NCBI RefSeq assembly: GCF_000381905.1
Contig: NZ_KB907266.1
Coordinates: forward strand, 48,683 to 112,682
Length of the DNA stretch: 64,000 nucleotides
DNA from: Paenibacillus fonticola DSM 21315
GTDB lineage: Bacteria; Bacillota; Bacilli; Paenibacillales; Paenibacillaceae
Reading direction: 5' to 3'
Shown here: piece after piece, positions 17,182 to 26,045 of the stretch
How positions within the stretch are numbered: position 1 is the first letter of the stretch
Layout: each line of letters opens with the position of its first letter
Notes under the pieces: generated by a model
Told to the model about the DNA's origin: nothing
Seen by the model: only the letters and a program-made list of their open reading frames with translations
Database searches by the model: none
Made by a program: the position numbers and the translations under genes

Positions 17182-17910
17182 TTAAATCCGGCATATTTCG
17201 TTCGGGCACAGCTCACAGTGACAAATGTCCTGCAGCATGACAAGGTCTTTTATAAGGATCATGCCGTTTACGTATTCCAGCGCATCTTTCTTGCGCAAAT
17301 CACTGAGCATCCGGTTAACGCTTTCCCGGGTCGCGCCGATCATGTTGGAGAGATCCGTATGCGTAATCTTTTTGTTGATCAAAATGTTATCGCCTTGCTT
17401 CTCGCCATAGGTATTGCTGAGACGAATCAGGGTCGAGCAGAGCGCTCCCGGCTTGCCGTACATCATCAGGTCGCGGAATTTGGTCTGCGTCAGGCGGTGA
17501 TGGATGCCCATCCATTTCATGAAGTCAATGGCAAAATCGCAATGCTGGCAGATCAGGATTTCGAGATCCTTTTGTTCAATAATGCCGACTTCGCTGTCTT
17601 CAATTACTTCGGCGGTAAAGCTGTGCTTCGAGCTGAAGAAGGGATCAGCTTGGCCGACCATGTCTCCGCGCCCGTACATATATAGAATAAGCTCTTTGCC
17701 TTCATCCGTCGATTTGGTTAATTTGATGCGCCCTCTTTTTACGAAGAACAGCTTGTCGGAGAAGTCGCCTTCCCAGAACAGATGCGTTCCTTCCGGATAC
17801 GTCTTATCTTTCATCGTGACGAGAAGACGATTGAAGTTTTGCTCCGTAAAGCAGCTCGTATTCCCACGGGGCGGGGTTGCCGTTGCCGTTGCCGTTGCGA
17901 ATTCAGTCAT
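17182..17910 (-). CDS. fnr: Fnr: oxygen-sensing Crp/Fnr-family regulator, Bacillus type
   Basis: 242 residues; ATG at 17910 preceded on its strand by GAGGGGG. The N-terminal cyclic-nucleotide-like beta barrel includes FWEGDFSDKLFFVKRGRIKL; the helix-turn-helix is ITHTDLSNMIGATRESVNRMLSDLRK. The C-terminal tail holds cysteines 232, 235 and 240 (C-x2-C-x4-C), plus Cys 230, in CHCELCPNEICRI. This is the cluster arrangement of Bacillus subtilis Fnr, where three C-terminal cysteines and an Asp hold a [4Fe-4S] cluster; E. coli Fnr uses the N-terminus instead. When oxygen is absent it should activate the boxes described upstream of ric, nirB, adhE and pflB. The N-terminus has an odd Ala-Thr run coded by (GCAACG) repeats at about 17875-17899. 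Confidence 0.93.
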   Translation of the reverse strand: MTEFATATATATPPRGNTSCFTEQNFNRLLVTMKDKTYPEGTHLFWEGDFSDKLFFVKRGRIKLTKSTDEGKELILYMYGRGDMVGQADPFFSSKHSFTAEVIEDSEVGIIEQKDLEILICQHCDFAIDFMKWMGIHHRLTQTKFRDLMMYGKPGALCSTLIRLSNTYGEKQGDNILINKKITHTDLSNMIGATRESVNRMLSDLRKKDALEYVNGMILIKDLVMLQDICHCELCPNEICRI

Positions 17911-18390
17911 TTTAAATCCCCCTCATACTCCAAATTTTTCTGAAAATTTTAAATTAATTTAAATTAATTATATACTGAACGCAAAGCTTTGGGGCGGCTT
18001 GCAAGGCCTGAAAAGTGTCTAAATTCTAACATTGTGACTATTTTCACTATCATAACGCCAAAAAACTCATTGCAGAACGGGAATCGCTATGAAATGTATT
18101 CTTCGTCAGATCAGGGGATCGGGTAAGAGAAGGCGCTGTGGAGAAAGCAATTTCGTCTATCCCAATGTAAACTAGGTTTGAAAATAACGTCAATACAGTT
18201 GAAAGTTTTCAACTTCTTTAAAGTATGTGAAATTATTCACTATACAAACCGAGAATCGTGTGGTATGATCAAGGTAACAAAAGAGAAGCAAAAAGCTTCC
18301 AATGGATAAACCATAAAGTGAAAATATTCACAACGCCCCCTTTGAGAGACTAGACAGGTTGATCCATTTGAAATTAGGAGGATGAGAGAA
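17911..18390. promoter_or_regulatory. Divergent fnr-adhE regulatory region with three Fnr/Rex-type boxes
   Basis: This 480-bp stretch has no gene. Boxes: TGTGACTATTTTCACT (18033-18048), nearer fnr and possibly autoregulatory; TGTGAAATTATTCACT (18227-18242), centred 41.5 bp before a start predicted from TATGAT (18265-18270); and AGTGAAAATATTCACA (18317-18332), downstream of that start. The last two also satisfy the Rex pattern TGTGAA-N4-TTCACA. A further palindrome GTTGAAAGTTTTCAAC lies at 18199-18214. On the minus strand TATAAT (17972-17967) is a candidate -10 for fnr. The fnr-proximal part is very AT-rich. Confidence 0.75.
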
Positions 18391-21006
18391 ATGGCCGTAA
18401 AAAACAATGTGACCACAAAGCAGCAGCCTACCGCAGAGGATTACATCCAATCCTTGATCGACAAAGCCAAGAAAGCGACTGAGGCATTCATGGGCTTGGA
18501 TCAGGAGAAAATCGACAAAATTGTACAAGCGATGGCTCTGGCCGGTCTCGACAAGCACATGTATTTGGCGAAGATGGCTGTGGAGGAAACTGGACGCGGC
18601 GTATATGAAGACAAAATTATTAAAAACATGTTCGCGACCGAGTACATCCACAACAGCATCAAGTACGACAAGACGGTGGGCGTCATCGAGGATAATCCTT
18701 ATGACAGCTTCCAAAAAATCGCTGAGCCGGTCGGCATCATTATGGGGATCACGCCTGTGACGAACCCGACATCCACGACGATTTTCAAAGCGATGATCGC
18801 GATCAAGACCCGTAACCCGATCATCTTCGGCTTCCATCCATCCGCACAGCGCTGCAGCGCTGAAGCGGCGAAAATTTTGCTGGAAGCAGCGGTTAAGCAT
18901 GGCGCGCCAGCGGACTGCATCCAATGGATCGAAGATCCTTCTATGGATCGGACGAACGCCTTGATGAATCATCCTGATGTGGCCTGTATTTTGGCGACAG
19001 GCGGTTCGGCAATGGTTAAAGCGGCATACAGCTGCGGCAAACCTGCGCTGGGCGTTGGCCCTGGCAACGTGCCTTGCTTCATCGAGAAAAGCGCTGACCT
19101 GGATCAAGCTGTCAACGACCTCATTTTATCCAAAACTTTTGACAACGGCATGATCTGTGCTTCTGAGCAAGCGGTCATCATCGAAGAACCGATTTTCGAT
19201 CAAGTGAAGAAGAAAATGATTGCGAACGGCTGTTATTTTGTCAACAAAGAGGAAGCTGCCAAGCTGACAGCTGGCGCGATCATTGCTGATAAATGCGCGG
19301 TGAACCCTACAATCGTAGGCCAGCCTGCTACGAAGATTGCCGAACTGTGCGGCATCGACGTACCTGCCGGAACGAAAATTCTGGTAGCCGAAATCGAAGG
19401 CGTGGGACCTAAATTCCCGTTGTCCGCTGAAAAATTGAGCCCTGTGCTCGCCTGTTACAAAGTAAAAACCGCAGAGCAAGGCATCGACCGCGCGCTGGAA
19501 ATCGTCCAATTCGGAGGCATGGGACACTCGTCGGTCATCCATTCCAATAATGAAGAAATTATTCAAAAGTTCTCGGACCGCATGCCAACCTGCCGGATCC
19601 TGGTGAATCAACCGTCTTCGCAAGGTGGTATCGGTGACATCTATAATACGAACCTGCCATCGCTTACGCTGGGCTGCGGATCTTACGGACGCAACTCGAC
19701 TTCGTCGAACGTAACGGCTGTCAATTTGATCAACGTGAAAAGGGTGAATCGTCGTACCGTGAATATGCAGTGGTTCAAAGTACCAAGCAAAATCTATTTC
19801 GAGAAAAACTCGACGCAATATCTGGCCAAAATGCCGGACATCAGCCGCGTATTGATCGTTACTGACCCGATGATGGTTAAGCTCGGATATGTGGAAAGAG
19901 TGGAGCACTATTTGCGCCAACGCCAAACCCCGGTTGCGATTGAAGTGTTCTCGGATGTTGAGCCGGATCCATCGACAACGACGGTAGAACGCGGTACTGA
20001 AATGATGGCCAAGTTCCAGCCGGACTGCATTATCGCACTCGGCGGCGGTTCGCCGATGGACGCTGCGAAAGGAATGTGGCTGTTCTACGAATATCCGGAT
20101 ACTGATTTCCACAACCTGAAGCAAAAATTCATGGATATCCGCAAACGGACTTACAAATACCCGCGTCTCGGTCAAAAGGCGAAATTCGTGGCGATTCCTA
20201 CCACTTCGGGTACAGGTTCGGAAGTTACTCCGTTCACGGTTATTACAGATAAAATCAACGGCAACACGAAATATCCTTTGGCGGATTACGAGCTGACTCC
20301 AGATGTAGCGATTATCGACCCTCAGTTTGTGTACAGCTTGCCTAAAGTGGCTGTCGCAGATACAGGTATGGACGTTTTGACACATGCGATCGAGGCTTAC
20401 GTATCGGTTTTGGCTAACGACTATACGGATGGACTTGCGATCAAAGCGATTCAACTCGTATTCCAATACCTGGAGCAATCGGCGCTGACCGGCGACAAGC
20501 TGGCGCGTGAGAAAATGCATAACGCTTCGACGCTGGCAGGTATGGCTTTTGCCAACGCATTCCTGGGCATCAACCATAGCTTGGCGCATAAATGGGGCGG
20601 TCAGTATCATACCGCACACGGCCGCACCAACGCGATTCTGATGCCGCACGTTATCCGCTACAATGCGAAAAAGCCTACGAAATTCGCAGCATGGCCTAAA
20701 TATACGAACTTCGTGGCCGACGAGCGCTATGCGGAAATAGCCCGCATCCTGGGACTGCCTGCACGCACGACGGAAGAAGGCGTCAAGAGCCTGATCAAAG
20801 CGATTCGCGATCTGAACAAGAAGCTTGGCATTCCAGAGAGCTTCCAGGAGCTTGGCTTCGATGCAAAAGACTTCGAATCGCGCGTCGACTACTTGGCTGA
20901 CCGTGCATTTGAAGACCAATGTACGACGGCGAATCCGAAGCTGCCGCTCGTAAGCGAGCTTGCTGAAGTGTACCGCGACGCATTCTACGGCCGCTTCGAA
21001 GAGTAA
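18391..21006 (+). CDS. adhE: Bifunctional acetaldehyde-CoA/alcohol dehydrogenase
   Basis: 871 residues from ATG 18391; an in-frame ATG at 18382 abuts the AGGAGG ribosome site and is rejected. The N-terminal half is a CoA-acylating aldehyde dehydrogenase with catalytic Cys 256 in [12 protein letters not shown]. The C-terminal half (from about 460) is an iron-dependent alcohol dehydrogenase with the NAD motif [16 protein letters not shown] and metal-binding residues in [13 protein letters not shown] and [22 protein letters not shown]. It turns acetyl-CoA into ethanol, reoxidising two NADH in fermentation. Full family length. It forms an anaerobic block with pflB and pflA, which begins after a long regulatory gap. 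Confidence 0.97.
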   Translation: MAVKNNVTTKQQPTAEDYIQSLIDKAKKATEAFMGLDQEKIDKIVQAMALAGLDKHMYLAKMAVEETGRGVYEDKIIKNMFATEYIHNSIKYDKTVGVIEDNPYDSFQKIAEPVGIIMGITPVTNPTSTTIFKAMIAIKTRNPIIFGFHPSAQRCSAEAAKILLEAAVKHGAPADCIQWIEDPSMDRTNALMNHPDVACILATGGSAMVKAAYSCGKPALGVGPGNVPCFIEKSADLDQAVNDLILSKTFDNGMICASEQAVIIEEPIFDQVKKKMIANGCYFVNKEEAAKLTAGAIIADKCAVNPTIVGQPATKIAELCGIDVPAGTKILVAEIEGVGPKFPLSAEKLSPVLACYKVKTAEQGIDRALEIVQFGGMGHSSVIHSNNEEIIQKFSDRMPTCRILVNQPSSQGGIGDIYNTNLPSLTLGCGSYGRNSTSSNVTAVNLINVKRVNRRTVNMQWFKVPSKIYFEKNSTQYLAKMPDISRVLIVTDPMMVKLGYVERVEHYLRQRQTPVAIEVFSDVEPDPSTTTVERGTEMMAKFQPDCIIALGGGSPMDAAKGMWLFYEYPDTDFHNLKQKFMDIRKRTYKYPRLGQKAKFVAIPTTSGTGSEVTPFTVITDKINGNTKYPLADYELTPDVAIIDPQFVYSLPKVAVADTGMDVLTHAIEAYVSVLANDYTDGLAIKAIQLVFQYLEQSALTGDKLAREKMHNASTLAGMAFANAFLGINHSLAHKWGGQYHTAHGRTNAILMPHVIRYNAKKPTKFAAWPKYTNFVADERYAEIARILGLPARTTEEGVKSLIKAIRDLNKKLGIPESFQELGFDAKDFESRVDYLADRAFEDQCTTANPKLPLVSELAEVYRDAFYGRFEE

Positions 21007-21058
21007 AATCCGGGCCGTCTAAAATTTTAAAGTATTAAAATTAATGCGTTCAAAAAAT

Positions 21059-21217
21059 AGTGACAAATATCACTTTTCGAGTGATATTTGTCACAATCCT
21101 TTTGTCCAAACTGGTATATCATTGCAGTATAGAGATCCCCCAATGATTGATGAGTTCAGTGGATTCGCATACAGATAGAAATAGCTTATCAGTGTCAAAG
21201 TTGTGAAAATTATCACA
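21059..21217 (+). promoter_or_regulatory. pflB regulatory region: paired palindromes plus a third Fnr-type box
   Basis: AGTGACAAATATCACT (21059-21074) and AGTGATATTTGTCACA (21080-21095) are each Fnr-like, and together form one long inverted repeat (14-bp arms, loop TTTTCGA or shorter). The second is centred at -41.5 from a start near 21129, given by TATCAT (21117-21122). A perfect box TGTGAAAATTATCACA lies further down at 21202-21217, with no well-placed -10 after it. The large hairpin could also stall adhE transcripts, though no T run follows. Confidence 0.75.
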
Positions 21218-21291
21218 AATTTTAGGGATCCAAGGGTGCGGGATTTATAAACCTTCAGCCCGCATACATTATATAAATGGAGGGAATCAAG

Positions 21292-23553
21292 ATGTCGGTG
21301 ATTGAAAGAGAAGTACAAGGTGTACAGTCCGCTTGGAGAGGTTTCAAAAAAGGAAAATGGATGAGGGAAGTCAATGTACGCGATTTTATCGACAATAACA
21401 TTGCTCCTTATGTCGGAGATGAATCCTTCTTGGCAGGACCAACGGACAACACGGTCGCCCTGTGGGACATCGTGTCCGACCTAACGAAGAAAGAGCGGGA
21501 CGCAGGCGGAGTGCTCGATGTTGACGTGAACACACCATCCACGATCGTATCCCACGCTCCAGGTTACTTGGATAAGGACAAGGAACAAATCGTCGGTGTG
21601 CAAGGCAGCGCGCCTTTCCAGCGTACGATCCATCCTTTCGGTGGAATTAATATGGTATTCAACTCTTGCAAAGCTTATGGATTTGATTTGCCAGAGAGCA
21701 TTGTTGATATGTTTACGACGATTCGCAAGACGCATAACCAAGGCGTTTTTGATGCATATACTACGGAGATGAGAGCGGCTCGCAAAGCAGGCATCATTAC
21801 AGGCCTGCCCGATGCTTACGGACGCGGCCGGATTATCGGCGACTACCGCCGGGTGGCCCTTTATGGCGTAGACTTCCTCATCAAGCAAAAACAGAATGAA
21901 CTGAAAAGTCTTGAAGTCGATGTGATCGACGAAGATGTTATCCGTCTGCGCGAAGAGCTGTCCGAACAAGTCCGCGCACTCGGTGAATTGAAGCAATTGG
22001 GCGAAATGCACGGCTTCGATATTTCCAGACCTGCGACGACAGCAAAAGAAGCATTCCAATGGCTTTATTTCGCATATTTGGCTGCTGTTAAGGAGCAGGA
22101 CGGTGCGGCTATGTCCCTTGGACGCGTATCCTCCTTCCTCGATGCTTACATTGAGCGTGACATTGCCGAAGGCACGATTACGGAAGTAGAAGCGCAAGAG
22201 CTGGTTGACCATTTCGTCATGAAGCTGCGTATTGTGAAATTTTTGCGTACGCCGGAATACAACGATCTGTTCAGCGGAGACCCTACTTGGGTAACTGAAT
22301 CGATCGGCGGGATGACGGTACAAGGAGCGACTCGCGTGACCAAGAACAGCTTCCGTTTCCTGCATACTCTTTATAATCTGGGTCCTGCGCCTGAGCCTAA
22401 CCTTACAGTGCTCTGGTCTGAGCAATTGCCGGAGGCGTTTAAGAAATATTGCGCCAAAGTATCTATCGAGACCAGCTCGATCCAATATGAGAACGATGAC
22501 TTGATGCGTCCGATCTACGGCGACGACTACGGTATCGCTTGCTGCGTATCCGCGATGGAAATCGGGAAACAAATGCAATTCTTCGGCGCCCGTGCGAACT
22601 TGGCTAAAGCGCTGCTGTATGCGATAAACGGCGGTAAAGACGAGAAATCTGGCGCACAAGTTGCTCCTGAATTCCCGGCTATCACGTCTGAATATCTGGA
22701 ATACGATGAAGTGATGAAACGCTTCAAGCCGATGATGGAATGGCTGGCTAAACTGTATGTGAACACACTGAACGTTATTCACTACATGCACGATAAATAT
22801 TGCTACGAGCGGATCGAAATGGCGCTGCATGACCGCGACATTCTCCGCACGATGGCTTGCGGCATCGCCGGCTTGTCCGTAGCGGCTGACTCACTTAGCG
22901 CGATTAAATACGCTAAAGTCAAACCGGTCCGCAACGAGAACGGGATCGCGGTAGATTTTGAAATCGAAGGCGAATTCCCTTGCTACGGCAACAACGACGA
23001 CAAAGTTGACCAAATTGCCGTTGAACTTGTAGAGAGCTTCATGGAGATGATCCGCAAGCACAAAACGTACCGCAACGCCATGCCGACACAATCCGTATTG
23101 ACCATTACTTCCAATGTAGTATATGGTAAGAAGACAGGTACAACGCCTGACGGACGTAAAGCAGGCGAACCGTTTGCGCCAGGGGCTAACCCGATGCATG
23201 GCCGCGATAAGAAAGGTGCGCTGGCATCCCTGAGCTCCGTAGCGAAACTGCCTTACGAGCACAGCCTTGACGGTATTTCCAATACGTTCTCGATCGTGCC
23301 AAAAGCGCTCGGCAAAGAACCGGAAATTCGCAAGAACAATCTGGTTGCCATGATGGACGGCTACTTCGGCAGCAAAGCCCATCACCTGAACGTCAACGTC
23401 TTTGACCGCGAGCAATTGATGGATGCGATGGAGCACCCTGAAAATTATCCGCAGCTGACGATTCGCGTATCCGGTTATGCTGTTAACTTCATCAAACTGA
23501 CTCGTGAGCAGCAGCTCGATGTTATTAACCGCACATTCCATGGTGCAATGTAA
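21292..23553 (+). CDS. pflB: Formate C-acetyltransferase (pyruvate formate-lyase), glycyl radical enzyme
   Basis: 753 residues from ATG 21292; the upstream in-frame ATG at 21277 overlaps the ribosome site GGAGGG. It splits pyruvate and CoA to acetyl-CoA and formate without oxygen. The active-site cysteine pair is Cys 417-Cys 418 (IACCVSAM). The radical-bearing glycine is Gly 728 in RVSGYAVNF near the C-terminus. Length and motifs are those of true PFL, not of the diol dehydratase-like relatives. Its activator follows 87 bp later. The product formate could leave through the FNT channel at 11.2 kb. Confidence 0.97.
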   Translation: MSVIEREVQGVQSAWRGFKKGKWMREVNVRDFIDNNIAPYVGDESFLAGPTDNTVALWDIVSDLTKKERDAGGVLDVDVNTPSTIVSHAPGYLDKDKEQIVGVQGSAPFQRTIHPFGGINMVFNSCKAYGFDLPESIVDMFTTIRKTHNQGVFDAYTTEMRAARKAGIITGLPDAYGRGRIIGDYRRVALYGVDFLIKQKQNELKSLEVDVIDEDVIRLREELSEQVRALGELKQLGEMHGFDISRPATTAKEAFQWLYFAYLAAVKEQDGAAMSLGRVSSFLDAYIERDIAEGTITEVEAQELVDHFVMKLRIVKFLRTPEYNDLFSGDPTWVTESIGGMTVQGATRVTKNSFRFLHTLYNLGPAPEPNLTVLWSEQLPEAFKKYCAKVSIETSSIQYENDDLMRPIYGDDYGIACCVSAMEIGKQMQFFGARANLAKALLYAINGGKDEKSGAQVAPEFPAITSEYLEYDEVMKRFKPMMEWLAKLYVNTLNVIHYMHDKYCYERIEMALHDRDILRTMACGIAGLSVAADSLSAIKYAKVKPVRNENGIAVDFEIEGEFPCYGNNDDKVDQIAVELVESFMEMIRKHKTYRNAMPTQSVLTITSNVVYGKKTGTTPDGRKAGEPFAPGANPMHGRDKKGALASLSSVAKLPYEHSLDGISNTFSIVPKALGKEPEIRKNNLVAMMDGYFGSKAHHLNVNVFDREQLMDAMEHPENYPQLTIRVSGYAVNFIKLTREQQLDVINRTFHGAM

Positions 23554-23640
23554 TAAATGTAATAAATACATGCTTCAATGAAATAAATACAGGGTATGAA
23601 AATCAATAACTGCAGCCAACAACAGAAAGGGTGACGAAAC

Positions 23641-24384
23641 ATGCTTAAAGGTCGCATACATTCATTGGAGACATTCGGAACGGTCGATGGCCCAGGCATT
23701 CGCTTCGTCCTCTTCATGCAAGGCTGCTTGCTGAAATGCCAATACTGCCACAATCCCGATACATGGAGCCTGACGGACGGGAAGGAAATGACACTGGAAG
23801 AGGTGCTCGCTGAAATTGAGCCGTACCTTAACTACTATCGGACGTCAGGCGGCGGGTTGACGGTATCAGGTGGAGAGGCTACACTGCAGGCGCCATTTGT
23901 GACGGAACTGTTCCGTGAAGTGAAGAAGCGCTGGAATTTGCATACAACGCTTGATACGAACGGTTACAATGAAGGCCCGAAAATTATCGAACTGTTGGAT
24001 GTCACCGATCTGGTCATGCTCGACTTGAAACATATCGACAACGAGAAGCATATCAAGCTGACCAGCAAGCCGAACGATCGGATGCTGAATATGGCGAAAT
24101 GGCTGTCTAAGGAAGGCCGCAGCATGTGGATCAGGTACGTGCTTGTTCCAGGCCTTACCGACGATGAGCAGGATTTGCTGAATCTCGGACGGTTTATCGG
24201 AGAGCTGAACGCGGTAGAGAAATTCGAAATACTTCCTTATCATCAGATGGGCATATACAAATGGCAGGAGCTGGGTTGGAGTTATCCATTGGAAGGCGTG
24301 CCTTCGCCGACGGAGGCGGAGGTTCAGCGGGCATACGAGCTCATTGAAGAAGGAAGAAAGCAAGCGGTATCCGCGATTTCATAA
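23641..24384 (+). CDS. pflA: Pyruvate formate-lyase activating enzyme, radical SAM
   Basis: 247 residues, ribosome site AAAGGGTGA. The radical SAM cysteine motif C-x3-C-x2-C is in GCLLKCQYCHNPDTW (about residues 29-38), after the activase start VDGPGIRFVLFMQ. A Gly-rich SAM segment TSGGGLTVSGGEATLQ follows. The enzyme generates the glycyl radical on PflB using S-adenosylmethionine. It is the last gene of the pfl operon and ends at a strong terminator. Confidence 0.97.
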   Translation: MLKGRIHSLETFGTVDGPGIRFVLFMQGCLLKCQYCHNPDTWSLTDGKEMTLEEVLAEIEPYLNYYRTSGGGLTVSGGEATLQAPFVTELFREVKKRWNLHTTLDTNGYNEGPKIIELLDVTDLVMLDLKHIDNEKHIKLTSKPNDRMLNMAKWLSKEGRSMWIRYVLVPGLTDDEQDLLNLGRFIGELNAVEKFEILPYHQMGIYKWQELGWSYPLEGVPSPTEAEVQRAYELIEEGRKQAVSAIS

Positions 24385-24403
24385 TACGATCTATGTTGGA
24401 CGG

Positions 24404-24446
24404 GGCCGTCCCAAATTAGTTGCCGACTAATTGGGACGGCCTTTTT
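24404..24446 (+). terminator. Terminator of the pfl operon
   Basis: A 16-17-bp near-perfect stem (GGCCGTCCCAAATTAGT with ACTAATTGGGACGGCC), followed by five T. Confidence 0.95.
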
Positions 24447-24525
24447 GTGCGCGGCTTCACCGTCTAATCCTCCCCCTGTTCCATAGATTTGTTCACTTAC
24501 GAAACAGATGTGCACGGTCTATAAT

Positions 24526-24616
24526 AGAGTTAGGTAGTGATAGGTAGTGATATGCACTCGATAGAAAGTGACAGATTATGACACATAGTTTTAGATAGTC
24601 ACAGATAGTGACAGCT
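24526..24616 (+). repeat. Short imperfect repeats before the second binding-protein gene
   Basis: Variants of TAGTGAT/TAGTGACAGAT recur about every 10-12 bp (GGTAGTGATAGGTAGTGATATG, AAAGTGACAGATTATGACAC, ATAGTCACAGATAGTGACAG). A TATAAT at 24520-24525 lies just before, but no well-spaced -35 was found. Confidence 0.6.
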
Positions 24617-24644
24617 TCATATAAAATAGGGGGCTTTGCATTCA

Positions 24645-26018
24645 ATGAGAAATCGTTCCATGTTATGCCTGCTTCTGCTCTTTATCACTGCGGCTATGCT
24701 TGCGTCTGGATGTGATAAGGGGAACGAGGGCGCTAGTCCGGCAGGGGCGAATGGATCCTCCATCCGGGAGCAGGAAAAAATTAGTGACGAGCCTTTTGAA
24801 GTGACGATTCGGCATACGCAGGTCGGGGAATCCAAGAAATTTCGGCTGGCGATTCTAAAAGATGTCGTTCGGCAGACCGAAGCGGATATTCCCGGTTTGA
24901 AAATCCGGCTGGATGCGGTGGATTCCGAGGTGAACCGCAAGGAGAAGCTGCGCGGCGAGATGGCTGCCGGCAAGCCGCCGGACATCTTTGACGTGTTTGG
25001 CAGCCCGGATTCCGGGATTTATGCGCGGGAAGGACTGATGCTCGATTTGACCCCCATATTGGATGAGCTGGGGCTCAAAAATAAAATCAGGGGCCTTGAG
25101 GCGTATACGCATGACGGAAAAATTTACGGTTTGCCCGCAGGAGCATCAATCGAAGGTTTCTTTTATAATAAAGCTTATTTCGAAGAGAAGGGGCTGCACG
25201 TGCCACGGACGCTTGACGAGCTGGAGCAGTTGGCGGAATTCATTAAGGCGGACGGCAAAATTCCGTTTGCCCAGTCCTCTAAGGAAGCGTGGGTTCCGTT
25301 AATGACGACGAACAATTTGTGGTCGTATTTCGCGGGGCCCGAAATTACGTACGGCTTCAGGTCAGGCACTGCCAAGTGGACCGACCCGGATGTCGTACGG
25401 GCCTTCGAGAAGCATAAGGAATGGGTTGATAAAGGATATTACATGCCCGGCGAGCTGGCCTCGGAATATACCGAAATGAGAAATCAAATCATTAGCGGCG
25501 AAGCGATGATGATGATGGACGGATCTTGGGCGAACTCAGTTTTCAGAGATCCTGATCAGGCGGGTGATTTAATCGGCAAAATCGGTTATTTCAACATGCC
25601 GCCGGAAGCGGAGGGTGACCCATACATCGTCATGAACGACTTTAACAACGGGTATGGTTTTTCAAGCTCGCTGGCGGACGATCCCCGTAAATTGCAGACG
25701 GTGAAGCGGTTCATCGTGAATTTTTGGACGGAGGAAATGCAGCTGCGCGGGCTGAAAGAGGACGGCGTGCTCCCTGCTTTGGTCATCGATGCCGAACGTC
25801 TTGCGGATACGGTAAGCGATCCCTTGCTGCAGGACATTTTTAACGGCGTAGAGCAAATTGATATTTCATATCCCGCCTATGACGCGCTTGTCCAGACGCC
25901 GGTCAATGAGGCCCTGGGGCTCGGATTCCAGCAAGTGCTCAGCGGGGCGGCGGAGCCGGGAGCAATGCTCGAAGCGCTGCAGCGGACGCAGCAGGCAGCA
26001 AACACGGAGCTTCCGTAA
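24645..26018 (+). CDS. Sugar ABC transporter substrate-binding lipoprotein (second paralogue)
   Basis: 457 residues from ATG 24645 with AGGGGG at a slightly long spacing; TTG 24636 is too near that site. Lipobox LASGC, Cys 23. The mature part aligns end to end with the lipoprotein at 12160: shared stretches include DSEVNRKEKL, GKPPDIFDVFGSPD, ASIEGFFYNKAYF, AWVPLMTTNNLWSYFAG and MMMDGSWANSVF. No permeases follow; instead a sensor kinase begins 28 bp later. It may supply an alternative ligand to the permeases at 13.7-15.4 kb, or act as the ligand sensor for the kinase. Both ideas are inference. Confidence 0.9.
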   Translation: MRNRSMLCLLLLFITAAMLASGCDKGNEGASPAGANGSSIREQEKISDEPFEVTIRHTQVGESKKFRLAILKDVVRQTEADIPGLKIRLDAVDSEVNRKEKLRGEMAAGKPPDIFDVFGSPDSGIYAREGLMLDLTPILDELGLKNKIRGLEAYTHDGKIYGLPAGASIEGFFYNKAYFEEKGLHVPRTLDELEQLAEFIKADGKIPFAQSSKEAWVPLMTTNNLWSYFAGPEITYGFRSGTAKWTDPDVVRAFEKHKEWVDKGYYMPGELASEYTEMRNQIISGEAMMMMDGSWANSVFRDPDQAGDLIGKIGYFNMPPEAEGDPYIVMNDFNNGYGFSSSLADDPRKLQTVKRFIVNFWTEEMQLRGLKEDGVLPALVIDAERLADTVSDPLLQDIFNGVEQIDISYPAYDALVQTPVNEALGLGFQQVLSGAAEPGAMLEALQRTQQAANTELP

Positions 26019-26045
26019 GAACTACTTTCCATTAGGAGACAACCT

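Noticed and set aside
19126..20919. 597-codon open frame antisense to adhE
   Set aside because: It mirrors the AdhE frame, has no ribosome site, and the translation is Arg/His/Phe-rich as expected for a complement of a real gene.
21202..21256. Second Fnr-dependent pflB promoter from the third box
   Set aside because: The box is perfect but no acceptable -10 lies at the class II distance; kept only as a box.
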